Positions 40,355-47,954 of a stretch of DNA of 64,000 nt are shown here, piece after piece. A program made the position numbers and the translations under genes. Position 1 is the stretch's first letter. Each line of letters begins with the position of its first letter. The notes under the pieces are model-generated. The model ran no database searches. It was given only the letters and a program-made list of their open reading frames with translations, and was not told the DNA's origin. Source of the DNA: Woeseiaceae bacterium (GTDB lineage: Bacteria; Pseudomonadota; Gammaproteobacteria; Steroidobacterales; Woeseiaceae); contig JAJFKP010000030.1 of NCBI GenBank assembly GCA_021773135.1, positions 1 to 64,000 of the forward strand, read 5' to 3'.

Positions 40355-40953
40355 CCGGGCAGATAAAAATCCTGTTGTTTGACCTCGGCGGCGTACTGCT
40401 GCGCCTGAATTCACCTGCGCGAACATTCGACCTGCCACAAAGTGAGGAGAGTTTTCTGCAGCAATGGATTCAATCGACGGCGGTACGCAGCTTCGAGCGG
40501 GGCGACGTGGATGCGACGACGTTCGCCGCAAGCATCGTTAATGAGCTCCAACTTCCCTACAGCGCTGACGAATTTCTGCGCCGATTCGAAGCGTGGCCGG
40601 ATGAACTGTACCAAGGTGTTCCGGAATTGCTGGACAATATACCAAAACGGTATTCGAAGGCGCTTCTGTCCAACACGAACGCACTGCACTGGCATCGAAA
40701 GGACCTTTGCGGCACGCTGGAACATCGTTTCGATAACCTATTCCTCTCCTATGTCACTGGCTATCTCAAGCCCGACGCGAAGGCGTTTCGGCATGCCCAG
40801 GAAACCTGCGCCTGTGGACCGGAGGAAATTGCGTTTTTTGATGATAACCCTGCCAATGTGGCTGCCGCCAGGGAATTGGGCTGCCATGCATTCCTGACCA
40901 GGGGCATTGGAGAGCTGCGTTCGACACTGAACGCGTTGCAGGTAACGATTTGA
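40330..40953 (+). CDS. HAD-superfamily hydrolase (YihX-like)
   Basis: About 207 residues. Motif I is LLFDLGGVLL (nucleophile Asp with the FDxGGV form of YihX-type HAD phosphatases), motif II LLSNTNALHW, motif III Lys in YLKPDAKAFRHA, motif IV FFDDNPANVAAA. The listed GTG 40330 overlaps the transporter gene by 25 bp; TTG 40351, with a TTGA overlap to the transporter stop, is also possible. Probably a sugar- or small-molecule phosphatase working with the transporter. Confidence 0.88.
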   Translation: MEYKDSRLTGQIKILLFDLGGVLLRLNSPARTFDLPQSEESFLQQWIQSTAVRSFERGDVDATTFAASIVNELQLPYSADEFLRRFEAWPDELYQGVPELLDNIPKRYSKALLSNTNALHWHRKDLCGTLEHRFDNLFLSYVTGYLKPDAKAFRHAQETCACGPEEIAFFDDNPANVAAARELGCHAFLTRGIGELRSTLNALQVTI

Positions 40954-40983
40954 AAAGCGGCAGCGGCTTTTGCCGCTGCCGCT
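40953..40983 (-). terminator. terminator of the yegP-dodecin unit
   Basis: A perfect 12 bp stem (AGCGGCAGCGGC at 40956-40967 with its complement at 40972-40983) around a four-base loop lies between the convergent HAD and YegP genes. On the minus strand it is followed by TTTTCA, so it best serves the YegP transcript; the stem may also slow plus-strand transcription. Confidence 0.75.
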
Positions 40984-40990
40984 ACCATAA

Positions 40991-41320
40991 TCAGACTTCC
41001 ACGACCTTGGCGTCAGGTGCGCTTCTGCCGACGCTGGCGATGCCATTGTCACAACCGGACTCGGAATCATAGCTCTGACTCGTGCCGATAACCTGGTGAT
41101 TGCCGGCTTTCAGATTAAAGCGATATTTTCCGGAACTGGTTTGCTTCTTTTCGAAGCGGCCCGCGTTGTTTGCATTCTTCTTGACGGATTCAATGCCTTT
41201 TTCGCAACCAGACTTCGCACTGTAACCTTCGCTGGTGAGAATAACCTCGCCATTGCCGGCCTTTAAACGAAATCGGTGCTCACCCGCCTTGTCTTTATAA
41301 ACTTCGAATTTTCCTGCCAT
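40991..41320 (-). CDS. YegP-family DUF1508 protein
   Basis: 109 residues, matching E. coli YegP in length. Two DUF1508 repeats: GKFEVYKDKAGEHRFRLKAGNGEVILTSEGYSAKSGCEKGIESVKKNA and GRFEKKQTSSGKYRFNLKAGNHQVIGTSQSYDSESGCDNGIASVGRSA. GGAGAG ribosome site before ATG 41320. Function of the family is not settled. Follows dodecin by 32 bp. Confidence 0.93.
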   Translation of the reverse strand: MAGKFEVYKDKAGEHRFRLKAGNGEVILTSEGYSAKSGCEKGIESVKKNANNAGRFEKKQTSSGKYRFNLKAGNHQVIGTSQSYDSESGCDNGIASVGRSAPDAKVVEV

Positions 41321-41352
41321 TTCTATCTCTCCAACTCGATGTGCTAATTTCT

Positions 41353-41556
41353 TTAGTCCTTGAGGACAAATGTTACCTTCATGGTCACGCGAAATGACGA
41401 CACTTCGCCATCATCGACAATGACCTTTTGTTCTTTAATCCAGGCACCTTCGATCTTGTCGATGGTTTTAGAAAAACGCTTGATGCCGGTACGAATCGCA
41501 TCCTCAAAACTCTTGGACGACGATGACGTAATTTCTGTAGTTTTCGCAACGCTCAC
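41353..41556 (-). CDS. dodecin (flavin-binding)
   Basis: 67 residues, the size of bacterial dodecins, which form hollow dodecamers that store or buffer flavins. SSSSKSFEDAIRTGIKRFSKTIDKIEGAWIKEQKVIVDDGEVSSFRVTMKVTFVL is a clear dodecin sequence; Trp39 is the residue that stacks on flavin in the family. Start is GTG 41556 with an AAGGAGA ribosome site. Co-oriented with yegP. Confidence 0.95.
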   Translation of the reverse strand: MSVAKTTEITSSSSKSFEDAIRTGIKRFSKTIDKIEGAWIKEQKVIVDDGEVSSFRVTMKVTFVLKD

Positions 41557-41662
41557 TTGGATCTCCTTCGATCACACGAAAAAAAAACAGGCTCGGAGCC
41601 AAATAGGCCCGATCAATTGCCAGTTACTGTGCAAATTGACGGTGGCGAGCTTGCTTGGTTTA

Positions 41663-41704
41663 GGTCGGCGTTTCAGGCCGCTTCGCTGCGGACCTGCACC
41701 GACC
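41663..41704. other. imperfect hairpin of unknown role
   Basis: Arms GGTCGG (41663-41668) and CCGACC (41699-41704) enclose a second stem CAGGCCGC / GCGGACCTG with one bulge. Neither strand shows a T-run after it, so a standard intrinsic terminator is unlikely. It lies 11 bp after the stop of the small minus-strand frame and about 105 bp before dodecin. Confidence 0.35.
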
Positions 41705-41715
41705 GAGGGCGTAAA

Positions 41716-41859
41716 CTACCGTTGATCGAGCCACGCATCAAGTTCCGCAGCATCCATTGTTACTCTCGCGGCACGCAGGGTGCAATCGAAACGACGCCAG
41801 GGAGTTCCGGCCTGGAGAATTAGCACCTGCCAGCCCTTACGGCGCAATAACAGCCGCAT
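41716..41859 (-). CDS. possible small protein (47 aa)
   Basis: A 47-codon frame beginning MRLLLRRKGWQVLILQAG and ending AAELDAWLDQR. It lies 69 bp after the MBL lipoprotein gene on the same strand. The composition looks protein-like, with an amphipathic acidic C-terminus (MDAAELDAWL), and the frame is open upstream to a TTG 18 bases earlier. No ribosome site is clear and no family is recognised. It may be a real small protein or a remnant of a longer gene. Confidence 0.25.
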   Translation of the reverse strand: MRLLLRRKGWQVLILQAGTPWRRFDCTLRAARVTMDAAELDAWLDQR

Positions 41860-41928
41860 GTTCGGCAGAATTTCCAATCTGGTCGTTTTTGCCTAACCGG
41901 TACAGATTCAATCAGGAGGTCCAGGTAA

Positions 41929-42921
41929 TCACTCGGCAGCGCCCACCATGACCGAAAATCCGTCAAAGTGGTATTCGGTGACACCATCGCTAACGGTAAC
42001 GTCGGTTGCCGTACCCGCTTGGATGTCCTCGAAGGCCTGTCCCAGGGCCTTTATGTAGCTGGCATCGACTCGCGGCACGTTATGCGACGTAATTGCAGCA
42101 TCGATCTCGTCCGCAAGCCCGGCCAGCAGCGCCGCAGATTTAGCGTAGTCAGGAAAACTCGATCCCTCCAGGTGAGTGTACAAAGGCGCCAGGTAGAATG
42201 TATCGCCCGTGAAAAGCAGCCGGTTCTCGCTGTCCAGCAGGCTGATGGAATCCGGCGCATGACCTGGTGTAAACAGAATCTTCAGGACCCGCCCACCGAT
42301 ATCGATGCGTTCTCCGTCGCCAATAAATTTGTCGATTTCGAAGGCGTAGCTCTGATAGGTCGCCGCGTCGAAATCCGCCGGCAGCGCTTTCCAAACCCAG
42401 CCGTCCTGCAAAAACCCGGCGACCGCCGCGGGGGGACTGCCGAGCGCGCGGTTTCTTGTATATTCGGTCGACGTCCCGTAAATCGTGTCGAACAGGTGAT
42501 TTCCGCCAATGTGGTCGTAATGCGTATGTGAATTGAGGACCACAATATCCATATCGGTCAGCTGGTCGACTACGTTACGTATGTTGCCGATTCCAAGCCC
42601 GGTATCGAACATCAGGGCAAAGTCCGTGCCGATGATCAGGAAAGAAATGACTTCTTCGAACTGCCCGGGTTCGTAGATCGCATAAATCTCGTCGTCAATG
42701 CGATAGACCTCGAACCAGTCATCGTCGATATCGACTTGCGTAAAATCACTCCATTCCGGGCGCGGCAAATTATCCCACCAGTTATCCCTGTCGGCGCCGC
42801 GGTTCTGCACCAGCTCGTTGTTCGCAATCGCGGGCGGCGCCGCGATCGAAGCGGAATCGGGCACGTCGCTGCAGGCGCTCAATAGCGGCAGCAAAAGCAG
42901 CCAGAGAAGAATTCGATTCAT
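41929..42921 (-). CDS. metallo-beta-lactamase-fold lipoprotein
   Basis: 330 residues from ATG 42921 (GAGGAA ribosome site upstream). The start MNRILLWLLLLPLLSACSD is a lipoprotein signal (LSAC). The MBL zinc motif is NSHTHYDHIGGNH, with FTPGHAPDSISL, FTGDTFYLAPLYTH and ITSHNVPRV giving the other ligands, so all metal sites appear present. Anchored in the periplasm; a quinoprotein-relay-like or glyoxalase-like role is possible, but the substrate cannot be told. Divergent from the acyltransferase. Confidence 0.88.
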   Translation of the reverse strand: MNRILLWLLLLPLLSACSDVPDSASIAAPPAIANNELVQNRGADRDNWWDNLPRPEWSDFTQVDIDDDWFEVYRIDDEIYAIYEPGQFEEVISFLIIGTDFALMFDTGLGIGNIRNVVDQLTDMDIVVLNSHTHYDHIGGNHLFDTIYGTSTEYTRNRALGSPPAAVAGFLQDGWVWKALPADFDAATYQSYAFEIDKFIGDGERIDIGGRVLKILFTPGHAPDSISLLDSENRLLFTGDTFYLAPLYTHLEGSSFPDYAKSAALLAGLADEIDAAITSHNVPRVDASYIKALGQAFEDIQAGTATDVTVSDGVTEYHFDGFSVMVGAAE

Positions 42922-43006
42922 GCGGGTTTCCTCGGGTGGTTTCAGCCAGATTCTAGCGTGGGTCAGTTTCTTTGCATACCGGCACGGCGCCGGTAATACT
43001 CTCGCG

Positions 43007-43567
43007 ATGCTGAGCTGGATCGCCAGGACAATATTTACAATCACCGGCTGGACGATGGTCGGGGAGATCCCGCACATTCGCAAAGCCGTCTTCATCGCGG
43101 CACCCCATACCTCGAACTGGGACGGTCTCTGGCTGCTGATCTATAAGTTCGCCATCAAGGTCGACGTCCGATTCCTGGCGAAAGATACTTTGTTCTGGTG
43201 GCCGCTCGGGCCATTGTTAAGAAGTATGGGCGCGATGCCGATTGACCGGCGTAATGCGGCTGCGATCGTGCCGCAACTCGTCGCAGCGTTCGCTAATGAA
43301 GAACACCTCTTCCTGGCCCTCGCACCCGAGGGTACGCGCAAACGCATGCCATTCTGGAAAACAGGTTTCTACCGGATTGCCGAGGCGGCGAATGTGCCAA
43401 TTGTGCTGGCGTTCATTGATTACAATAAACGGCAAATGGGCATTGGTCCGGCACTTCCGCTCGGCATTTCCATGCAGCAAACGCTTGAGGAGCTGAGAAA
43501 ATTTTATGCGCCGTGTGTCGGCCGCAGACCAGAATTGCAAAGCACGATCGAGTTTCCTCCCGACTGA
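43007..43567 (+). CDS. lysophospholipid-type acyltransferase (PlsC-like)
   Basis: 186 residues from ATG 43007; the frame is open upstream but overlaps the divergent lipoprotein gene there. PlsC family blocks: APHTSNWDG (HxxxxD catalytic pair), FLAKDTLFWWPLGPLLRSMGAMPIDR, and LAPEGTRKRMPFWKTGFYRIAEAANVPIVLAF. This short form resembles 1-acyl-glycerol-3-phosphate acyltransferase-like proteins lacking an N-terminal extension. Ends one base before the convergent TonB receptor gene. Confidence 0.88.
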   Translation: MLSWIARTIFTITGWTMVGEIPHIRKAVFIAAPHTSNWDGLWLLIYKFAIKVDVRFLAKDTLFWWPLGPLLRSMGAMPIDRRNAAAIVPQLVAAFANEEHLFLALAPEGTRKRMPFWKTGFYRIAEAANVPIVLAFIDYNKRQMGIGPALPLGISMQQTLEELRKFYAPCVGRRPELQSTIEFPPD

Positions 43568-45673
43568 CTACCAGCGAACGCGCATGCTCACATAAAAGTT
43601 TCGCCCTACGGCGTCGATTCCGGATCCATGCACGCGGTAGCGATGATCGAAAAGATTCTCGAATCGGCCCGACAGCGAAAGCGAGTCGCTGAACGCCCAC
43701 GATGCCATGATATTCGCCGTCAGCCAGCCCGGCGTACCCGCGGGGTTGATACGGCTGTCACTGACGTCTCTGGGACTGAGTCGATCCTGGCCGCCGGCAA
43801 AGAACAGGTAAGGCGCAATTAGCAGCGCATCTGATAGCTGGTAGCGAAAGCGCAGCTGGCCGTTCAGCGGCGGAATTCGATCCGCCGGTACGGACCCGGC
43901 GACAGCTTCTCGCTGCCGGCCACGCAGGTAATTCACGACCAGATCGGCACCCGCCTGCGTCGACAGAGACCAACTGGCCGAGATCTCGGCACCATAAATA
44001 TCGGCTTCCTCAATATTCTGACTTTGCGTAATGTCACGACCGTCGGCTGATATAGCACCGGTCTGCACCGATGTGATGCGATCGGAGTAGTGCAAACCAA
44101 AGAGGACAAAATCAAGAACGACGTTTTCGTGCCGGTGCCGAATCCCTAGATCAACCTGGGTGATGCGTTCGGACACCAGGTCGGCATTCGGTATGTTGAA
44201 TCGGTTACCAGGACGTTCACCGAGGGTCCCCAGATCGAAGACGTTTGGCGCCCGAAAGCCGTAGCCCAGGTTGGCAGTAAACTGCGTTTTATCGGTGAGA
44301 TCGGTGATCCAGCCCACGTCCGCGCTGACATCATTCTGCGACGAAGTCGTGGCCACCGACGCTGCAGTCGCGGCAAGATCAGTGCTGATAGCGCTGAACC
44401 GGACACCTCCCGAAATTGAGCTGCGACGCCCGACCTCGCGCAGCACATTGCCGAAAAGCGCGGCCTGATCCATGGTTGACCCATCGGGAAAACGTGCCGC
44501 AACCGGCGCCAGCATGCCGCTGACCAGGTCTTCTGCTGTGCGATTGCTGGCTACCCGGTCATGATAGATCTCCGCACCGGCAACCCAGGATCCGAGCGCA
44601 TTGTCCCCGGTAGCATTTACGGTCAGACCAAACAGGTCGCTGCGGTTCGATTCGAAGCGACGGATGCTGGAGGCAAAATTCCTGGAGACCCGGTCGTCGA
44701 CGATCCGCTGCCAGCCTAAGTCGAAATTCCAGGTCGCATTCATCAGCCAGTCGTGACGAACATGCTGAATATGTCCGAAAATCCTTTGATTTGGCGCGAA
44801 CAGGAATTCAGAAGAGGCTGGCTCTGTGTCCCCGAAACCCGCAACGAGCTCATCGAACCTCGGGGTCGCGGGCTGTTCAGCGAACTGCAGGTCAAACAGC
44901 CAGCGGCGCGCATCATCCGGTGTAACTGCGAGTGCGATTCGGCCGCCTCTTGATTCGTAGCCGGTCGGCCCTACCCGCGAGCCGTGACCAGTGCGCCGAT
45001 TGCCGCTCTGCAGATACGCACCGCTTACCAGTGCCGCGAGTCTTTCATCACCGAAATCAACGGAAGCACGAACGATTTTCGCGAGATCGGCCGTATCAAA
45101 CGCGATGGTCGCGTCCCTGCGAATCCCGGCGGTGGTAAAGCGCGGTATGCGCGATATCGCCTGCACAACGCCGCCGACAGCATCACTTCCGTAAAGCGAC
45201 GCCGGCGCACCCCGGACGATTTCGATTCTTTCAAGTGTGCCCGGCGCAACCAGCGCCATGTACTGCGTTGGGGCATTGCGAAAAATCGCGTTGTTCAGGC
45301 GCATGCCGTCGACCAGATGCAAAACTTCTGATCCTTTCAGGCCCCGCACGATAGCGGCACCCTGTCCCGGCGTTGTTTGCTGCAGAAATACGCCCGGCTG
45401 CATCGCCAGCGCGTCCGTCAACAGTTTGTCTGCCGCAAACTCGTCACTGTTCACGATCGATAATGACGCAGACACCGCCGATGTCTCCATCGGGCGGCGC
45501 GTCGCGGTCACCTGGATCTCCTCCATTTCGGTATCATCACGCTCAAGCTGCGTCCAGGCCGGACCGGAGCATAGCGAAGTGCCGACAAGCAGGGTCGTCT
45601 GCAATAATTTCAGGGGTTGGGGGAAGTGCTCGCGCAAGCGGAATATCCTGGATGAGGCGATGCAGCGACGCAA
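43568..45673 (-). CDS. TonB-dependent outer-membrane receptor
   Basis: 701 residues. A plug domain (EMEEIQVTATRRPMETSAVSASLSIVNSDEF, VRGLKGSEVLHLVDGMRLNNAIFRNAP, GSDAVGGVVQ) precedes a beta-barrel ending NFYVSMRVRW. GYGFRAPNVFDLGTLGERPGNRFNIPNADL has the FRAP / NxDL pattern of CirA- and haem-type receptors. The front of the frame has only TTG starts: 45673, or 45637 with AGGA 8-9 bases upstream, which gives a neater signal peptide. The co-oriented cytochrome c lipoprotein gene ends 57 bp upstream; the pair may share a metal. Ligand unknown. Confidence 0.88.
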   Translation of the reverse strand: MRRCIASSRIFRLREHFPQPLKLLQTTLLVGTSLCSGPAWTQLERDDTEMEEIQVTATRRPMETSAVSASLSIVNSDEFAADKLLTDALAMQPGVFLQQTTPGQGAAIVRGLKGSEVLHLVDGMRLNNAIFRNAPTQYMALVAPGTLERIEIVRGAPASLYGSDAVGGVVQAISRIPRFTTAGIRRDATIAFDTADLAKIVRASVDFGDERLAALVSGAYLQSGNRRTGHGSRVGPTGYESRGGRIALAVTPDDARRWLFDLQFAEQPATPRFDELVAGFGDTEPASSEFLFAPNQRIFGHIQHVRHDWLMNATWNFDLGWQRIVDDRVSRNFASSIRRFESNRSDLFGLTVNATGDNALGSWVAGAEIYHDRVASNRTAEDLVSGMLAPVAARFPDGSTMDQAALFGNVLREVGRRSSISGGVRFSAISTDLAATAASVATTSSQNDVSADVGWITDLTDKTQFTANLGYGFRAPNVFDLGTLGERPGNRFNIPNADLVSERITQVDLGIRHRHENVVLDFVLFGLHYSDRITSVQTGAISADGRDITQSQNIEEADIYGAEISASWSLSTQAGADLVVNYLRGRQREAVAGSVPADRIPPLNGQLRFRYQLSDALLIAPYLFFAGGQDRLSPRDVSDSRINPAGTPGWLTANIMASWAFSDSLSLSGRFENLFDHRYRVHGSGIDAVGRNFYVSMRVRW

Positions 45674-45730
45674 TCTATTGGTTTTGTAGTGTCACGGTCA
45701 AGGCCAATCGAGTTGCCCGCGCGGCGCCAG

Positions 45731-46156
45731 CTAATCGCGCTGTTCGATAGCCCACCACCGCGCATAGATATCGTCAGTCCAGAGACTCTGAATCCAGGCA
45801 ATGATGGCAAGACGGTCTGCAGCAACCAGCACGGTGCCGAATCCGGGCATCACGCCACCGAATTCAGCGCCCCCATTGGCGATTGTTTGGTCGAGAACTG
45901 CAAGGGGATGGTGCCACGTATGTGCGCTCCCGTTGAGTGGCGGCGGCGGATAGTTGCCGTTACCATCAGGTGTGCGCCATTCGCTGGTCGCGCTGCCGTC
46001 AGCGGCGTGGCAAACCGCACAGTATTGCTGATACAAAGGCTCACCTGCTGAAACCTGGCTTGCCGTATACCAGCGCCCGGGCACGGGCGTCTCATGCGGA
46101 GGCGACTTGCTGCACGCACCGCACAGCAGCAGGGTAATTGTGATCAGATAGCGCAT
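45731..46156 (-). CDS. monohaem cytochrome c lipoprotein
   Basis: 141 residues. A lipoprotein signal MRYLITITLLLCGACSK and one haem motif YCAVCHAADG (about residue 47), with GGVMPGFG giving a likely Met ligand. Similar to small class I cytochromes (cytochrome c6/c551-like) that hang from the membrane. It precedes the TonB receptor gene (57 bp) on the same strand. Role as electron carrier for a periplasmic enzyme is likely; partner unknown. Confidence 0.88.
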   Translation of the reverse strand: MRYLITITLLLCGACSKSPPHETPVPGRWYTASQVSAGEPLYQQYCAVCHAADGSATSEWRTPDGNGNYPPPPLNGSAHTWHHPLAVLDQTIANGGAEFGGVMPGFGTVLVAADRLAIIAWIQSLWTDDIYARWWAIEQRD

Positions 46157-46301
46157 ACGCCACTCTTGCTGCAGATTGAAAGCACCAGAATATTCATGCC
46201 TGCCCTGTAATTCAGGACCCGGTGTTGAATTTGAACAATGCCAGTTGTAACAAGTCTCGGCAATTTAAGGTCAGATAGTCAAACGAATCAAAGGAACCGC
46301 A

Positions 46302-47954
46302 ATGAAAGCATCCGATCTGCTCGTCAAGTGTCTCGAAGAAGAAGGCATTGAATATATTTTCGGCGTACCGGGAGAAGAAAACGCTGATTTCATGATGTCG
46401 TTGGAGAAGTCCAATAAAATAAAATTCGTCCTGACCCGACACGAACAGGGTGCCGCTTTCATGGCAGAGATCTACGGTCGCCTGACCGGCAACCCGGCAG
46501 GTTGTCTCGGAACATTGGGACCAGGCGCAACCAATCTCATTACCGGCGTCGCCGACTCCAACATGGATCGTGCCCCGATGTTGGTGCTGACCGGGCAGGG
46601 TTCGACTGATCGACTGCACAAGGAATCGCACCAGATCATGGACGTTGTCAGCATGTTTCGACCCGTTACCAAGTGGGCAACGACCATTCTCAATGCCGAC
46701 ACCATACCCGAGATCGTCCGCAAAGCGGTGCGCATCGCACGCTCGGAGAAACCGGGCGCCGTGCACATTGAATTACCGGAAGACATCGCGATCGCCGAAA
46801 CCACGAAGCTGCCGATGATTCCGCGTCGCTTCCGTCGCTCGGTGCCGGACGACAAGATTGTGGATCAGGCCTTCGAGGTTATAGCGAAATCGAAGCGACC
46901 CGTCATTATTGCCGGCAATGGTTGTATTCGACGTCGGGCCAGCAAGCAACTGCGCAGATTTTGTGAGAAGACGGGCATCGGTGTCGTCAGCACATTCATG
47001 GCAAAGGGGTCGGTAGACATGGATGCCCCGTACTGTCTTTTCACGATTGGCCTGGGCAGCAAAGATCGAGTGTCTCTTACCATCGACGACGCAGACCTGG
47101 TCATAACCCTTGGCTTCGACATGGTGGAATACCATCCGGAATTGTGGAATCCCGAGGGAGACAAAACCATTATTCATGCCGACTTTCTGCCAGCTGAAAT
47201 CGATGATAACTACCACCCTGAAATCGAGTTAATTGGCGATCTCGCGCATACAATGTGGATGCTGAATGAACGCGCAGCTGATGCAGGCACGTTTGACTAT
47301 GATTTTGCGAATCAGGCAAGCTGCCGCGAAGCAATGAAAGATGACTTTGCCGAGTATAAAGACGACCAGACGGTCGGCACCATTCGCCCACAGAAAGCGC
47401 TCTGGGATGCTCGCGAGGTCATGGGACCGGACGATATCGTGCTCTCAGATGTCGGCGCGCATAAAATGTGGATTGCCCGCCATTACCAGTGTCATGAACC
47501 GAACACCTGCCTCATTCCCAACGGGTTTTGTTCCATGGGCTTTGCGCTGCCTGGTGCGATAGCGGCCGGTATCGTCCACCCGGAAAAACGCATTCTGGCG
47601 ATTGCCGGTGACGCCGGGTTCCTGATGAACGTCCAGGAGATGGAAACCGCAAAACGCATAAACAGCGATATCGTGGTGCTCGTCTGGGAAGACCATGAAT
47701 ACGGCCTGATCGCGTGGAAGCAGGAGAGTCATTTTGGGCGGCATACCGATCTCGATTTCGGCAACCCTGATTGGTGCCAGCTGGCAGCTGCGTTCGGGTG
47801 GAACGGGCACTACATTGAGCGTAGTGATGAATTGGCAGGCACGCTTGCGTCCGCGTTTCAGGAATCCGGTCCGAGCCTCGTCGTTATACCTATCGACTAT
47901 CGGGAAAACGCGTTGTTAACAAAAAAACTTGGCGAAATCACATGCCAGATCTGA
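46302..47954 (+). CDS. ThDP-dependent enzyme of the acetolactate synthase family
   Basis: 550 residues, three ThDP-enzyme domains. RHEQGAAFMAEIYGRLTG carries the catalytic Glu48; the cofactor region is GDAGFLMNVQEMETAKRINSDIVVLVWEDHEYG, where the usual GDG and N of the Mg site read GDA and E. It resembles catabolic acetolactate synthases (AlsS type), and there is no regulatory subunit (ilvN) or ilvC near it. It overlaps by 13 bp an aldehyde dehydrogenase, so it may instead be a 2-oxo-acid decarboxylase/carboligase feeding an aldehyde to that enzyme. AAAGGA ribosome site before ATG 46302. Confidence 0.88.
   Translation: MKASDLLVKCLEEEGIEYIFGVPGEENADFMMSLEKSNKIKFVLTRHEQGAAFMAEIYGRLTGNPAGCLGTLGPGATNLITGVADSNMDRAPMLVLTGQGSTDRLHKESHQIMDVVSMFRPVTKWATTILNADTIPEIVRKAVRIARSEKPGAVHIELPEDIAIAETTKLPMIPRRFRRSVPDDKIVDQAFEVIAKSKRPVIIAGNGCIRRRASKQLRRFCEKTGIGVVSTFMAKGSVDMDAPYCLFTIGLGSKDRVSLTIDDADLVITLGFDMVEYHPELWNPEGDKTIIHADFLPAEIDDNYHPEIELIGDLAHTMWMLNERAADAGTFDYDFANQASCREAMKDDFAEYKDDQTVGTIRPQKALWDAREVMGPDDIVLSDVGAHKMWIARHYQCHEPNTCLIPNGFCSMGFALPGAIAAGIVHPEKRILAIAGDAGFLMNVQEMETAKRINSDIVVLVWEDHEYGLIAWKQESHFGRHTDLDFGNPDWCQLAAAFGWNGHYIERSDELAGTLASAFQESGPSLVVIPIDYRENALLTKKLGEITCQI

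Larger units (their letters stand above)
41557..41928. other. 372 bp gap: hairpin and a possible small ORF
   Basis: The largest gap of the window. It holds the dodecin leader (about 41557-41600), a long imperfect hairpin at 41663-41704 (outer arms GGTCGG/CCGACC, inner arms CAGGCCGC/GCGGACCTG), and a 47-codon minus-strand frame at 41716-41859. I see no tRNA or known riboswitch. Confidence 0.6.
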
